Shown: positions 1 through 6,678 of the stretch, piece after piece
Layout of the letters: each line of letters begins with the position of its first letter
How positions within the stretch are numbered: the stretch's first letter is position 1
Source of the DNA: Acidimicrobiaceae bacterium
GTDB lineage: Bacteria > Actinomycetota > Acidimicrobiia > Acidimicrobiales > UBA10347
Direction of reading: 5' to 3'
DNA: 7,891 bases
Assembly (NCBI GenBank): GCA_003485885.1
Contig: DNHM01000211.1
Location: forward strand, 1,810 to 9,700
Notes under the pieces: model-generated
Told to the model about the DNA's origin: nothing
Seen by the model: only the letters and a program-made list of their open reading frames with translations
Database searches by the model: none
Made by a program: the position numbers and the translations under genes

Positions 1-1
1 A

Positions 2-373
2 GCCCACGCGTTACATCGTTACGCTGGCCGCCCGCCACTCGGCCTTATGCGAGCCGACGCTCTGGCTGCCTACGTCGAATACGGGTTCAGAGACACCGCT
101 GACGGAACCGTGACCCTGGCCTGCTCCCCTGAGTCAGAAGCAGCCACGTTTAACAATGCCAATACTGGCGTGCGACACCTCGAGGAACTCACCCTTCGCG
201 CCACCCTTGCATGCGGCTTGGTCGCCGAGAATCCCAGTCCGGCCAGTTTCACCCCGCCACTTGCGGATGCGTTAGTGAACGGCGAACTTCGTTCCTATGA
301 CGGTCTCGGCCATTTTGGACCGTTACAGGACCCTGACCGCATCGCTGCCGACGTGACCGAATTCCTCACGTGA
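2..373 (+). CDS. Alpha/beta hydrolase, C-terminal part (5' end outside window)
   Basis: The frame is open to the left edge, and the residues before the first ATG at 47 (AHALHRYAGRPPLGL) still look like family sequence, so this is the 3' part of a longer gene rather than a 108-aa protein. About 123 residues are visible. The segment R-x-D-A-L-x-A-Y-V-x-Y-G-F-x-D followed by D-G-T-V-x-L-A-C is typical of the cap and late-core region of serine alpha/beta hydrolases. The C-terminal D-G-L-G-H-F-G-P-L carries the catalytic His, followed by the usual D-P-x-x-I-A final helix. The nucleophile elbow with the catalytic Ser lies outside the window. The substrate cannot be told. It ends in TGA, 31 nt before the exporter operon on the same strand; the TGA overlaps the proposed exporter promoter. 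Confidence 0.8.
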   Translation, partial: AHALHRYAGRPPLGLMRADALAAYVEYGFRDTADGTVTLACSPESEAATFNNANTGVRHLEELTLRATLACGLVAENPSPASFTPPLADALVNGELRSYDGLGHFGPLQDPDRIAADVTEFLT

Positions 374-396
374 CCGCTAAGGCGCTCCACTAGCCT
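367..396 (+). promoter_or_regulatory. Putative promoter of the ABC exporter operon (leaderless type)
   Basis: CACGTGA at 367-373 is followed after exactly 17 nt by TAGCCT (391-396), a TANNNT -10-like box. The ATG at 405 begins 8 nt after that box, so transcription would start at or next to the start codon. No credible SD precedes the ATG, which agrees with a leaderless mRNA. The upstream box overlaps the stop codon of the hydrolase gene. The same CACGTGA-17-TAGNNT arrangement occurs at 4042-4071. Confidence 0.45.
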
Positions 397-404
397 GCAC
401 GAGA

Positions 405-2171
405 ATGAGGGCGATCCGAAGTATTTGGCCGTGGTTGCGGCCGTATTGGCGCTACGGCGCAGGCGCCTTCATGGCCATGATCGTGTCGGTACTGATCAAC
501 TTGTCGATCCCGCTGCTGACATCACGAATCATCGACGACGGCATAGCCCAAGACGACGGCTCATTCGTATTGCGGTTGGCCGTAACGATGGTTGGTTTGA
601 TCATCGCTGGCATGGCCGCATCAGCGGTGGCCAGCGTGATGGGCGTGCGGTTGGCGTTTAATACCGTCACCGATCTTCGACGCGATGTGTATGCCAAGAC
701 ACAAACCTTCTCGTTCGGCAATCTCGACGAACTGACCTCGGGCGAGATCTTGACCCGACTATCAAGCGACATGACCAAGGTGACCATGTTGTTATCCATG
801 GGCCTGTCGTTCATCGCCCAGATACCGATCATGTTCCTCGGTGCACTCGGTGCAATCGTGCTGATCGATGCATCACTTGTCGTGATCGTGCTGGTCATGC
901 TCCCCGCTATTGGGATCCTGGTTGGGTACACGATCAGCCAATCGAACGTGTTGTACGACGCGGTGCAACGCCGCATCGATCGCCTCAATACGGTGCTGCA
1001 AGAAAACATCCAGGGCGCCGAGGTGATCAAGGCGTTCGTGCGCCAGGACCACGAAACCGAACGTTTCAACGAGGTCGCCGACGACCTTGCTGACCAGGCG
1101 GCCAAGGTCAACCAGTTGGTTGCGTCGCTGTTTCCTACCTTGACGGTGATTTCGGCCATGGGTATCTCGGCCGTGATCTGGCTGGGTGGCGGCAATGTCA
1201 TCGATGGCACGTTGACCGACGGCCAACTTGTTGCCTTCATCAGCTACATGGCGCTGGTGACCATGCCGATGATGATGTTTGCCTTCCTCCAGCCAATGAT
1301 CTCGGCGGCCACCGCGTCGATGTCGCGCATCAACGAGATCTTCAAGACCGTTCCCGCAATCTCGTTTGTGGCCAACGGCGTGGACCTCGCTGCCCAAGCC
1401 AACCCGGGCGACATCGAGTTCGACGACGTGAGCTTCCGCTACTCATCACGTGCTGCGACAACCGAGGCCGAAATGGCTCTCTGCAACGTCAGCTTCCGGA
1501 TCAAGGCGGGAACCACCGTCGCCATTCTGGGCGCCACCGGCTCGGGAAAATCGACACTCGTACATCTCATACCCCGGCTGTACGACACCACCACCGGCAC
1601 GGTTCGGGTTGGCGGAGTCAACGTGCGAGAGCTCACGAAACGATCGTTGCGCCGCAACATCGGTATCGCTCTGCAACAGCCCGAACTCTTCAGCGGCACC
1701 GTGGCCGACAACCTGCGGTTCGGTCGTCCCGATGCCACCGACGACCAGATGATCGCCGCCGCAACCGCGGCCCAAGCACACGATTTCATCACCGCAATGG
1801 CCGACGGTTACGACTCGGTCATCCAGCAAACTGGTGCGAACCTGTCCGGCGGCCAACGCCAACGACTGGCGATCGCCCGCACCCTGCTTCTTGAACCAGC
1901 GATCCTGATTCTCGACGATTCGACCAGCGCGGTCGATCTCGAAACCGAAGCCCACATCCAGATGGCATTCGACAAGCTGACCGACACCACCATTGTTTTG
2001 GTCGCCCAACGCATCAGCACCGCACTCGGCGCCGACGAGATCATCGTGCTCGACGAAGGTGCTGTTGCAGCCCACGGCTCCCACGACGAACTACTCCAAA
2101 GCTCGGCGATCTACCAGGACATCTACCGAAGCCAATTGGGCGACGCAGTCGACGTTGGGCAGGCGTTATGA
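405..2171 (+). CDS. ABC exporter half-transporter, degenerate-site subunit (TMD-NBD)
   Basis: This 588-aa protein is a type IV ABC exporter half: an N-terminal six-helix membrane domain (about residues 15-315) fused to an ATPase domain (about 335-580). The Walker A motif is GATGSGKST (376-384, K382), the Q-loop is at Q424/Q425 and the signature is a perfect LSGGQ (480-484). Walker B reads LILDD, with Asp505 where the catalytic Glu should be, and the H-loop His is replaced by Gln535 (VAQRIST). Asp and Gln at these two places mark the subunit that supplies the inactive ATP site in heterodimeric exporters such as TM287/288, BmrCD and TmrAB. The next gene overlaps by 4 nt (ATGA) and supplies the complementary motifs, so the two surely form one complex in the cytoplasmic membrane. 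The substrate is unknown; multidrug, lipid or peptide export is usual. Start: ATG at 405 without SD, preceded by a -10-like box. Confidence 0.95.
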   Translation: MRAIRSIWPWLRPYWRYGAGAFMAMIVSVLINLSIPLLTSRIIDDGIAQDDGSFVLRLAVTMVGLIIAGMAASAVASVMGVRLAFNTVTDLRRDVYAKTQTFSFGNLDELTSGEILTRLSSDMTKVTMLLSMGLSFIAQIPIMFLGALGAIVLIDASLVVIVLVMLPAIGILVGYTISQSNVLYDAVQRRIDRLNTVLQENIQGAEVIKAFVRQDHETERFNEVADDLADQAAKVNQLVASLFPTLTVISAMGISAVIWLGGGNVIDGTLTDGQLVAFISYMALVTMPMMMFAFLQPMISAATASMSRINEIFKTVPAISFVANGVDLAAQANPGDIEFDDVSFRYSSRAATTEAEMALCNVSFRIKAGTTVAILGATGSGKSTLVHLIPRLYDTTTGTVRVGGVNVRELTKRSLRRNIGIALQQPELFSGTVADNLRFGRPDATDDQMIAAATAAQAHDFITAMADGYDSVIQQTGANLSGGQRQRLAIARTLLLEPAILILDDSTSAVDLETEAHIQMAFDKLTDTTIVLVAQRISTALGADEIIVLDEGAVAAHGSHDELLQSSAIYQDIYRSQLGDAVDVGQAL

Positions 2172-4000
2172 CCAGCGTGCAAAGCCAACGTGGCAGTGCC
2201 GATCTGGCAGCGCGCCGCGGTCCTGGCAGCGGCGGCGCTCTCGGCACTGCATCCCGCGATGAAAATTCTGGCCGCACCTTCCGCCGTATTCTTGGTTATC
2301 TCGCCCCGTGGCGACTCCACATCATTACGGCCGCGGTGTTGGTCGTCGTGTCGTCTGTCGCTGCGCTGCTTGCGCCGTGGATCCAGGGCGTTGCCATCGA
2401 CAACTTCATCTCCGAACGCGACCGGGTAGGCCTGCGTTCAATCGTGCTGGTGCTGGTCGGCGTCTATCTGCTGGCCTGGGTCACGTCACTGATGTACAGC
2501 CGGTTGATCGCTCGTATCGCGCAGCGTGTTATGGCCACGATGCGCCAGGACCTCTCGGCTCGGCTGCAAACGTTGTCCATGCGGTTCTTCGACCGCAACC
2601 GCACCGGCGATCTCATGAGTCGTGTCACCAACGACGTCGATTCGGTCGACCAGCTGCTGAGCCAGAACCTGCTCGCCATCTTCTGGGCATTCGTACAAAT
2701 CGCAGCGTTGCTCACGATCATGATCGTGCTCGACTGGCGACTGACCCTGGCGGTACTCATCCCGATCCCGATGTCCATGTTTGTGGTCGCCCGCATCGGC
2801 AAGGCATCGGGCCCTCGTTTTGGGGCATACCAAGGAACCATCGGGCGCATGAACGGCATCGCCGAGGAGCGGCTGAGCGGCCAGCGCACCGTGATCGCCT
2901 TTGATCAACAAGACCAGACCGAAGCCGAGTTCGCAGAGGTCAACGAGGCCACTCGGGCCCAGGGCATCCGAGCCCAGACGTTGACGTCGATCATGATGCC
3001 GTTCATGTTTGGCATCGGGAACCTCAGCACCGTTGCGGTAGTTGGTGTTGGCGCCTGGTTGGCTGTGGGCGACTACGGCGTATCCATCGGACTGATTGCC
3101 TCGTTTGTGACCTATGCCGGTCGCGTCGGTCAACCGCTCGGACGGATCGCTGGCACGATCACCTCGATCTATTCAGCACTTGCTGGCGGCACCCGGGTCT
3201 TCGAGCTGCTCGACGAAGAACCCGACCTACCAAACAAGGCTGGCGCACCCGAACTGCCGCCGGTCAAAGGCCGAGTCGTATTCGACAACGTCGACTTCTC
3301 TTACGTCGAGGGCGAACCGATTCTGCGCAACGTGAGTTTTGTTGCCGAACCAGGCCAGATGATTGGACTGGTCGGGCCAACCGGTGCTGGCAAGTCAACG
3401 ATTATCAATGTGTTGAATCGCTTCTACGACATCAGTTCCGGCAGTGTCACCGTCGATGGCCACGACATCCGCGACATCACCAAAGACTCGTTGCGCGGTC
3501 AACTGGGCATCGTGCTGCAACGTACCTATCTGTTCACCGACACCGTGCGCAACAACATCAAGTTTGGCCGCCTCGATGCCACCGATGCCGAAATCGAAGA
3601 TGCAGCCCGGCTGGCCAATGCCGACCACTTCATTCGGGCGCTCCCCCACGGCTACGACACCATCGTGTCCGAAGGCGGAAACAATCTGTCCCTCGGCCAA
3701 CGTCAGCTGTTGGCCATTGCCCGAGCCGCATTGTCTGACCCTGCGCTGCTGGTGCTCGACGAAGCCACCAGCTCGGTCGACACTCGCACCGAACGTGCAC
3801 TTCAGGAGGCGCTGCTGAATCTTATGGAGGGCCGAACCAGTTTCGTGATCGCCCACCGCCTTTCGACCGTGCGCGACGCGGACAAGATCCTGGTACTCCA
3901 GGATGGCCAGATCACCGAATCCGGCACCCACGACGAACTCCTCGAACGAGGTGGGTTCTATACCCAGCTCTACACCAGCCAGTTCCGGGGCAAGGGTTAG
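2168..4000 (+). CDS. ABC exporter half-transporter, catalytic-site subunit (TMD-NBD)
   Basis: This 610-aa protein is the partner of the preceding gene; its ATG overlaps the upstream TGA (ATGA), implying translational coupling. A Gly/Arg-rich, probably disordered N-terminal extension (about residues 1-35) precedes six membrane helices (about 50-330) and the ATPase domain (about 368-605). Walker A is GPTGAGKST (403-411, K409), the Q-loop is Q451, Walker B is LLVLDE with an intact catalytic Glu532, and the H-loop has His563 (IAHRLST). The signature is LSLGQ (507-511) instead of LSGGQ. The consensus ATP site therefore combines this subunit's Walker motifs with the partner's LSGGQ. The degenerate site combines the partner's Walker motifs (D505, Q535) with this LSLGQ. 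That is the textbook heterodimeric pattern. Function: ATP-driven export; cargo not predictable. It ends in TAG, and no clear terminator hairpin follows. Confidence 0.95.
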   Translation: MTSVQSQRGSADLAARRGPGSGGALGTASRDENSGRTFRRILGYLAPWRLHIITAAVLVVVSSVAALLAPWIQGVAIDNFISERDRVGLRSIVLVLVGVYLLAWVTSLMYSRLIARIAQRVMATMRQDLSARLQTLSMRFFDRNRTGDLMSRVTNDVDSVDQLLSQNLLAIFWAFVQIAALLTIMIVLDWRLTLAVLIPIPMSMFVVARIGKASGPRFGAYQGTIGRMNGIAEERLSGQRTVIAFDQQDQTEAEFAEVNEATRAQGIRAQTLTSIMMPFMFGIGNLSTVAVVGVGAWLAVGDYGVSIGLIASFVTYAGRVGQPLGRIAGTITSIYSALAGGTRVFELLDEEPDLPNKAGAPELPPVKGRVVFDNVDFSYVEGEPILRNVSFVAEPGQMIGLVGPTGAGKSTIINVLNRFYDISSGSVTVDGHDIRDITKDSLRGQLGIVLQRTYLFTDTVRNNIKFGRLDATDAEIEDAARLANADHFIRALPHGYDTIVSEGGNNLSLGQRQLLAIARAALSDPALLVLDEATSSVDTRTERALQEALLNLMEGRTSFVIAHRLSTVRDADKILVLQDGQITESGTHDELLERGGFYTQLYTSQFRGKG

Positions 4001-4041
4001 TCCCCCTCTGCGACCAATCGGTTCACGTTGATCGAGTTGGG

Positions 4042-4071
4042 CACGTGATGGCCGCAGCTCTACGGTAGTTT
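4042..4071 (+). promoter_or_regulatory. Putative promoter of the phytanoyl-CoA dioxygenase family gene (leaderless type)
   Basis: CACGTGA at 4042-4048 is followed after 17 nt by TAGTTT (4066-4071). The ATG at 4079 follows 7 nt later, so the transcript would begin at or within a base of the start codon. No SD is present. An alternative -10 is TACGGT (4061-4066) with TTGGGC at 4037-4042 (18-nt spacer). The match in box sequence and spacing to 367-396 favours the first reading. Confidence 0.45.
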
Positions 4072-4078
4072 TCTCGTC

Positions 4079-5245
4079 ATGAGTGATGCGCTTATGACAC
4101 CGGGTTTCGGGTTGCTGCCAACCGAACTCGACTTCAACGAATTCGTCGCGATCTGTTCCGATCCGACTGGCGGAGTCGCCGTGCCTCATGCAGACGAGGT
4201 CGTGCAAGGTATTCCCATCTACGACGGTGACAGGCTGCGCTCTGCTAACCAGAACAACGCCTCCGTTCTCAAGCAGGAACTCGCCACCGTGTTCGGGGCT
4301 GGCGCAGGCGTCATCGCCATTCGGAATGCATGGAACGATGCACCGACGCTCGAGGCAATGACCAACGTGCTGCTGCAGATCGTCGAACGAGAACGCGCCG
4401 AAAAGGCAGACAGCTTCGACCACTTCGCCGCATCAGGCGCTAACAGTCGGGCATGGGACACTCTAGGCAAAGCGGCCAAACTCGATCCCGCTACCTATGT
4501 CGCTTACTACGCCAATCCGGTGCTCTCGCTGGTCAGCGAGTCGTGGCTCGGACCAGCATTTCAGCTCACCGCTCAGGTAAACATCGTGCACCCCACAGGG
4601 GCTGCACAATCGCCACACCGCGATTATCACTTGGGTTTCCTGAGCGATGACGAGGCCGCCCGTTACCCAGCGCATGTGCATCGCCTTTCCCAAGCGCTCA
4701 CGCTGCAGGGCGCTGTGGTGCACACAGCTATGCCGATCGAAGCCGGACCCACCATGTTGCTGCCCGGTTCACAACGATTCCTGTCTGGTTATCTGGCATG
4801 GCGCGACGAGCGTTTCAAAGAATACTTCGCTGCCAACCAGGTGCAACTGGCGCTCGAGCCAGGCGATGCAGTGTTCTTCAACCCCGGCCTGCACCATGGC
4901 GCAGGCGAGAATCGAACCACCGACATCGATCGTATGGGCAACCTGTTGCAGATTTCGTCTGCGTTTGGGGTGCCGATGGAAGCCGTGGATTGGCCAGGAA
5001 TCGCTATCGCCACCTACCCCGTGCTGCAACAGATCGCCGATTCCGGACAGGTCACCGACGACCATATTGCGGTGTGCGCATCGGGATACCCGTGGCCAAG
5101 CAACCTCGACACCGACCCGTCTACGGCCGGTCTTGCTCCGCCGAGTATGCAGGCGATCATGCGCCAAGCACTCGCTGGCGGCACAACGCCCCAGGACTTC
5201 GCCAATGCCATGGCTGCACTAACCGAGCGCCGCAAACCCTATTAG
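4079..5245 (+). CDS. Phytanoyl-CoA dioxygenase (PhyH) family protein
   Basis: This 388-aa protein belongs to the non-haem Fe(II)/2-oxoglutarate-dependent oxygenases of the PhyH type, which hydroxylate small molecules with 2-oxoglutarate and O2. The double-stranded beta-helix core covers roughly residues 165-300. The facial triad is visible: H180 and D182 in S-P-H-R-D-Y-H, and a distal His in L-H-H-G-A-G-x-N-R (272-279, probably H273). R285, about 12 residues further on, is the best candidate for the 2-oxoglutarate-binding Arg. Other family signs are M-P-I-E-A-G-P-T-M-L-L-P-G-S (218-231) and P-G-D-A-V-F-F-N (261-268). It is longer than many PhyH proteins: the first ~110 residues and a tail after about residue 305 are not recognised. 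No signal peptide is seen, so it is cytosolic. The substrate is unknown; the exporter operon upstream may be unrelated, because this gene appears to have its own promoter. Start: ATG without SD. Confidence 0.88.
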   Translation: MSDALMTPGFGLLPTELDFNEFVAICSDPTGGVAVPHADEVVQGIPIYDGDRLRSANQNNASVLKQELATVFGAGAGVIAIRNAWNDAPTLEAMTNVLLQIVERERAEKADSFDHFAASGANSRAWDTLGKAAKLDPATYVAYYANPVLSLVSESWLGPAFQLTAQVNIVHPTGAAQSPHRDYHLGFLSDDEAARYPAHVHRLSQALTLQGAVVHTAMPIEAGPTMLLPGSQRFLSGYLAWRDERFKEYFAANQVQLALEPGDAVFFNPGLHHGAGENRTTDIDRMGNLLQISSAFGVPMEAVDWPGIAIATYPVLQQIADSGQVTDDHIAVCASGYPWPSNLDTDPSTAGLAPPSMQAIMRQALAGGTTPQDFANAMAALTERRKPY

Positions 5246-5258
5246 CTATGGGACGAAG

Positions 5259-5279
5259 GACGTGCACCACGTACACGTC
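5259..5279. terminator. Weak candidate bidirectional terminator between convergent genes
   Basis: GACGTG (5259-5264) and CACGTC (5274-5279) form a 6-bp inverted repeat around a 9-nt loop, in the 50-nt gap between two convergent genes. No T-run follows on either strand, so this is only a positional candidate. Confidence 0.25.
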
Positions 5280-5295
5280 TCGTAGCCAGGACGAG

Positions 5296-5784
5296 TTAAC
5301 CCGAGCGTTGGCTTTTAGCGAACAGCACTGAGCGCAAGATGTCGCTGGGCGTGAACCGACCGATTGGGCCGGTTGCATAGACCGCTGTGGCCACCGTGCC
5401 TTCAGGAGTCAGTAGGAAACCTGTGGCGTGCAGAAAGGTCCGATCGCCGCTCTGCATAAACGCACCAGTTGCCTCGGCGACCGCAGCGGCGTCGACCTCG
5501 GCGAACATCGGGAACCCCACGCGCAACCCTTCTTTGAGTTCGGTTGTCTGCTCGACGGAGTCAACCGAGGCGGCAACCACCTTGATACCAGCGTCGATAA
5601 ATGGGCCAGCGTGCACTGCGAAGTCAACCAACTGTTGACGACAGTACGGTCACCAGTGTCCTCGGAAAAACTGCACGACCGCCCAGTCGCCTGCGACCGA
5701 CGAGACAATGTCGACATCGTTGCCGTCGACGTCCTTACCAATAATCGACGGCATGACGTCGCCGGAATTTAGTTGAGTAGCCAT
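5296..5784 (-). CDS. Peroxiredoxin-like (AhpC/TSA-type) selenoprotein with in-frame UGA (U-x-x-C active site)
   Basis: Read through one TGA, this frame gives a 162-residue thioredoxin-fold protein of the peroxiredoxin-like family, which reduces peroxides or exchanges disulfides. It starts with ATG at 5784, six nt after a strong AGAAGGA SD. The N-terminal part has G-D-V-M-P (8-12), D-x-D-G-N-D-V-D (18-25) and W-A-V-V-Q-F-F-R-G-H-W (34-44). Codon 45 is TGA, followed by P-Y-C-R-Q-Q-L (46-52). Relatives read F-Y-R-G-H-W-C-P-Y-C-R-x-Q-L, so the TGA sits exactly on the first active-site Cys. Downstream family features are S-V-D-S-V-E-Q (73-79), G-F-P (90-92), T-G-F-L-L-T-P-E-G (120-128) and G-P-I-G-R (139-143). 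TGA is a normal stop elsewhere in the window, and a SECIS-like hairpin follows the TGA, so I infer selenocysteine (Sec). There is no signal peptide, so it is cytosolic. It lies 48 nt after the sortase gene, probably in the same operon. Alternatives are a nonsense mutation or a sequencing error (TGC to TGA). Without recoding only a 111-aa fragment from TTG 5631 remains. Confidence 0.85.
5613..5649 (-). promoter_or_regulatory. Candidate bacterial SECIS element
   Basis: Reading the minus strand after the UGA: CC, then lower stem GUACUG (5647-5642), internal loop UC, upper stem GUCAAC (5639-5634), apical loop AGUUG (5633-5629), GUUGAC (5628-5623), internal loop UUCG, and CAGUGC (5618-5613). The upper stem is 6 perfect pairs; the lower stem is 6 pairs with one U-G wobble. 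The apical loop starts 17 nt after the UGA and the upper stem 11 nt after it, close to the geometry of E. coli fdhF. The loop has G at its second position followed by U, as known for SelB-binding loops. It lies inside the coding sequence, as bacterial SECIS elements do. Folding energy was not computed. Confidence 0.7.
5650..5652 (-). other. Predicted selenocysteine codon (UGA)
   Basis: This in-frame TGA is at codon 45 of the peroxiredoxin-like gene, between the Trp (TGG) and Pro (CCG) codons of the W-x-P-Y-C motif. The alignable coding frame continues on both sides without a shift. It replaces the first Cys of the conserved C-x-x-C, the usual position for Sec in thioredoxin-fold selenoproteins. 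Confidence 0.8.
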
Positions 5785-5790
5785 CAGGCG

Positions 5791-5797
5791 TCCTTCT
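5791..5797 (-). promoter_or_regulatory. Ribosome binding site that fixes the selenoprotein start
   Basis: AGAAGGA on the minus strand ends 6 nt before the ATG at 5784. This places initiation upstream of the TGA and argues against the TTG at 5631 as the real start. It is the clearest SD in the window; most other genes here lack one. Confidence 0.75.
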
Positions 5798-5832
5798 TCA
5801 GATCGGTCGTTGTTTTGGCTGTGCAGCTCACC

Positions 5833-6651
5833 CTAGATCGGGACGGCAATCGCCACCGTGTTTGACTCATAGCTGTTGCGCTGATAGTTGAACGCCCCAC
5901 CACAGGTGATGAGCGCGAGCTGTTCCTTGCCATCGCGAGCCCACAATGATTCAGGCAACGCTTCCTTCACGTATTCGGTGACCTCGTCGATTCGATAACG
6001 CTGGTTGGTCTCATCGTCGAATCCAATGACCACCACGGCACCAATTTCTACGTTCTCGAGATAACGAAATACCCCATCGACGCCGTTGAAGGCGATGTGT
6101 GCGGCCAGCACGGCTGAGCCAGCCTCACCTGGGGTTGGACCAAACTCGTACCAACCAACCTGGTCAGCTGGCGGAACTTCAAACGAGAGGTCGTCTGGGT
6201 TGACACCAACCGGGATGATGGCGGCATCGCTGACATTGATGTTCTCGATGGCGATTGATACCGGTTGGCGGCCGGAAGGTGCTGTGTCGAACAGGCTGTC
6301 GAAGCCAATGGGAGCTCGTGGAAGTTCGGTGTCAGCCAACGCTATTGGGTGTGGCGTAGGCGTTGGTTTGGGCTCGGCTGCAATGGCTGGGACCGCAGTC
6401 GGCACCACGGCTGGTGTTGGCTCACCTGGCGGCTCAGGGGCCGGCTCAGCTGTTGCCATTGCCGTTGTGTCGCCGTTGCCGTTGCCGTCGACAGACATCA
6501 CTCGCTCGGTGGTTCTCGGGACTGTGTCGCCGGAGCACGCGGTTGCGGCAACTGCCATCAACACCAGGCACAGAACCACTCGGCAGAGAACGCGAGGACG
6601 GCGCCGACGTTGAGGCCTGGTTGGCAATACGTCGGCGCCGTTCTTCGTCAT
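5833..6651 (-). CDS. Class F-type sortase (secreted/membrane-anchored transpeptidase)
   Basis: This 272-aa protein has a basic N-terminus (R-P-Q-R-R-R-R-P-R, 12-20), a hydrophobic segment (about 21-38) and a possible weak lipobox ending at C39. A Pro/Ala/Thr-rich linker (about 66-105) leads to a sortase domain (about 128-272). The domain carries the catalytic triad: His185 in L-A-A-H-I, Cys250 in L-I-T-C-G-G, and Arg258 in Q-R-N-S-Y. L-I-T-C-G-G plus the compact C-terminus N-T-V-A-I-A-V resembles actinobacterial class F sortases. It acts outside the membrane, cleaving a C-terminal sorting signal and joining the protein to the cell wall. The gene lies 27 nt after a DUF4397 gene whose product ends in a sorting-signal-like tail, its probable substrate. 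Start: ATG at 6651 with no SD; a 13-bp stem-loop occupies codons 4-18, so start choice and translation may be affected by RNA structure. Confidence 0.9.
   Translation of the reverse strand: MTKNGADVLPTRPQRRRRPRVLCRVVLCLVLMAVAATACSGDTVPRTTERVMSVDGNGNGDTTAMATAEPAPEPPGEPTPAVVPTAVPAIAAEPKPTPTPHPIALADTELPRAPIGFDSLFDTAPSGRQPVSIAIENINVSDAAIIPVGVNPDDLSFEVPPADQVGWYEFGPTPGEAGSAVLAAHIAFNGVDGVFRYLENVEIGAVVVIGFDDETNQRYRIDEVTEYVKEALPESLWARDGKEQLALITCGGAFNYQRNSYESNTVAIAVPI
6598..6641 (-). repeat. Perfect 13-bp inverted repeat (stem-loop) in the 5' end of the sortase gene
   Basis: ACGGCGCCGACGT (6598-6610) and ACGTCGGCGCCGT (6629-6641) are perfect reverse complements separated by 18 nt. In the minus-strand mRNA the stem starts 11 nt into the sortase reading frame and ends at nt 54. 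No U-run follows the stem, so it is not a classic intrinsic terminator. It may lower sortase expression relative to the upstream DUF4397 gene, protect an mRNA end, or bind a protein as DNA. Confidence 0.8.
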
Positions 6652-6678
6652 GATGATGTTGTCAGTCGGTTCGTAGGG

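Noticed and set aside
47..373. The ORF starting at ATG 47 as a complete small gene
   Set aside because: The frame is open to the window edge and the residues before the ATG still fit the hydrolase family, so the gene is truncated by the window.
4001..4041. Terminator after the exporter operon
   Set aside because: No stem longer than a few base pairs and no T-run could be found.
3395..4423. Long minus-strand ORF of 342 codons over the exporter and dioxygenase genes
   Set aside because: It is a high-GC antisense frame of two clearly identified genes and runs across their boundary; its sequence has no recognisable domain.
5296..5631. A 111-aa ORF starting at TTG 5631 as a complete small thioredoxin-like protein
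   Set aside because: It lacks the active site and an SD, while the same frame upstream of the TGA encodes the missing N-terminal half with a strong SD and ATG.
5387..5772. Plus-strand ORFs (5387-5638, 5428-5772) opposite the selenoprotein gene
   Set aside because: They overlap the recognisable protein on the other strand and contain no recognisable family motifs.
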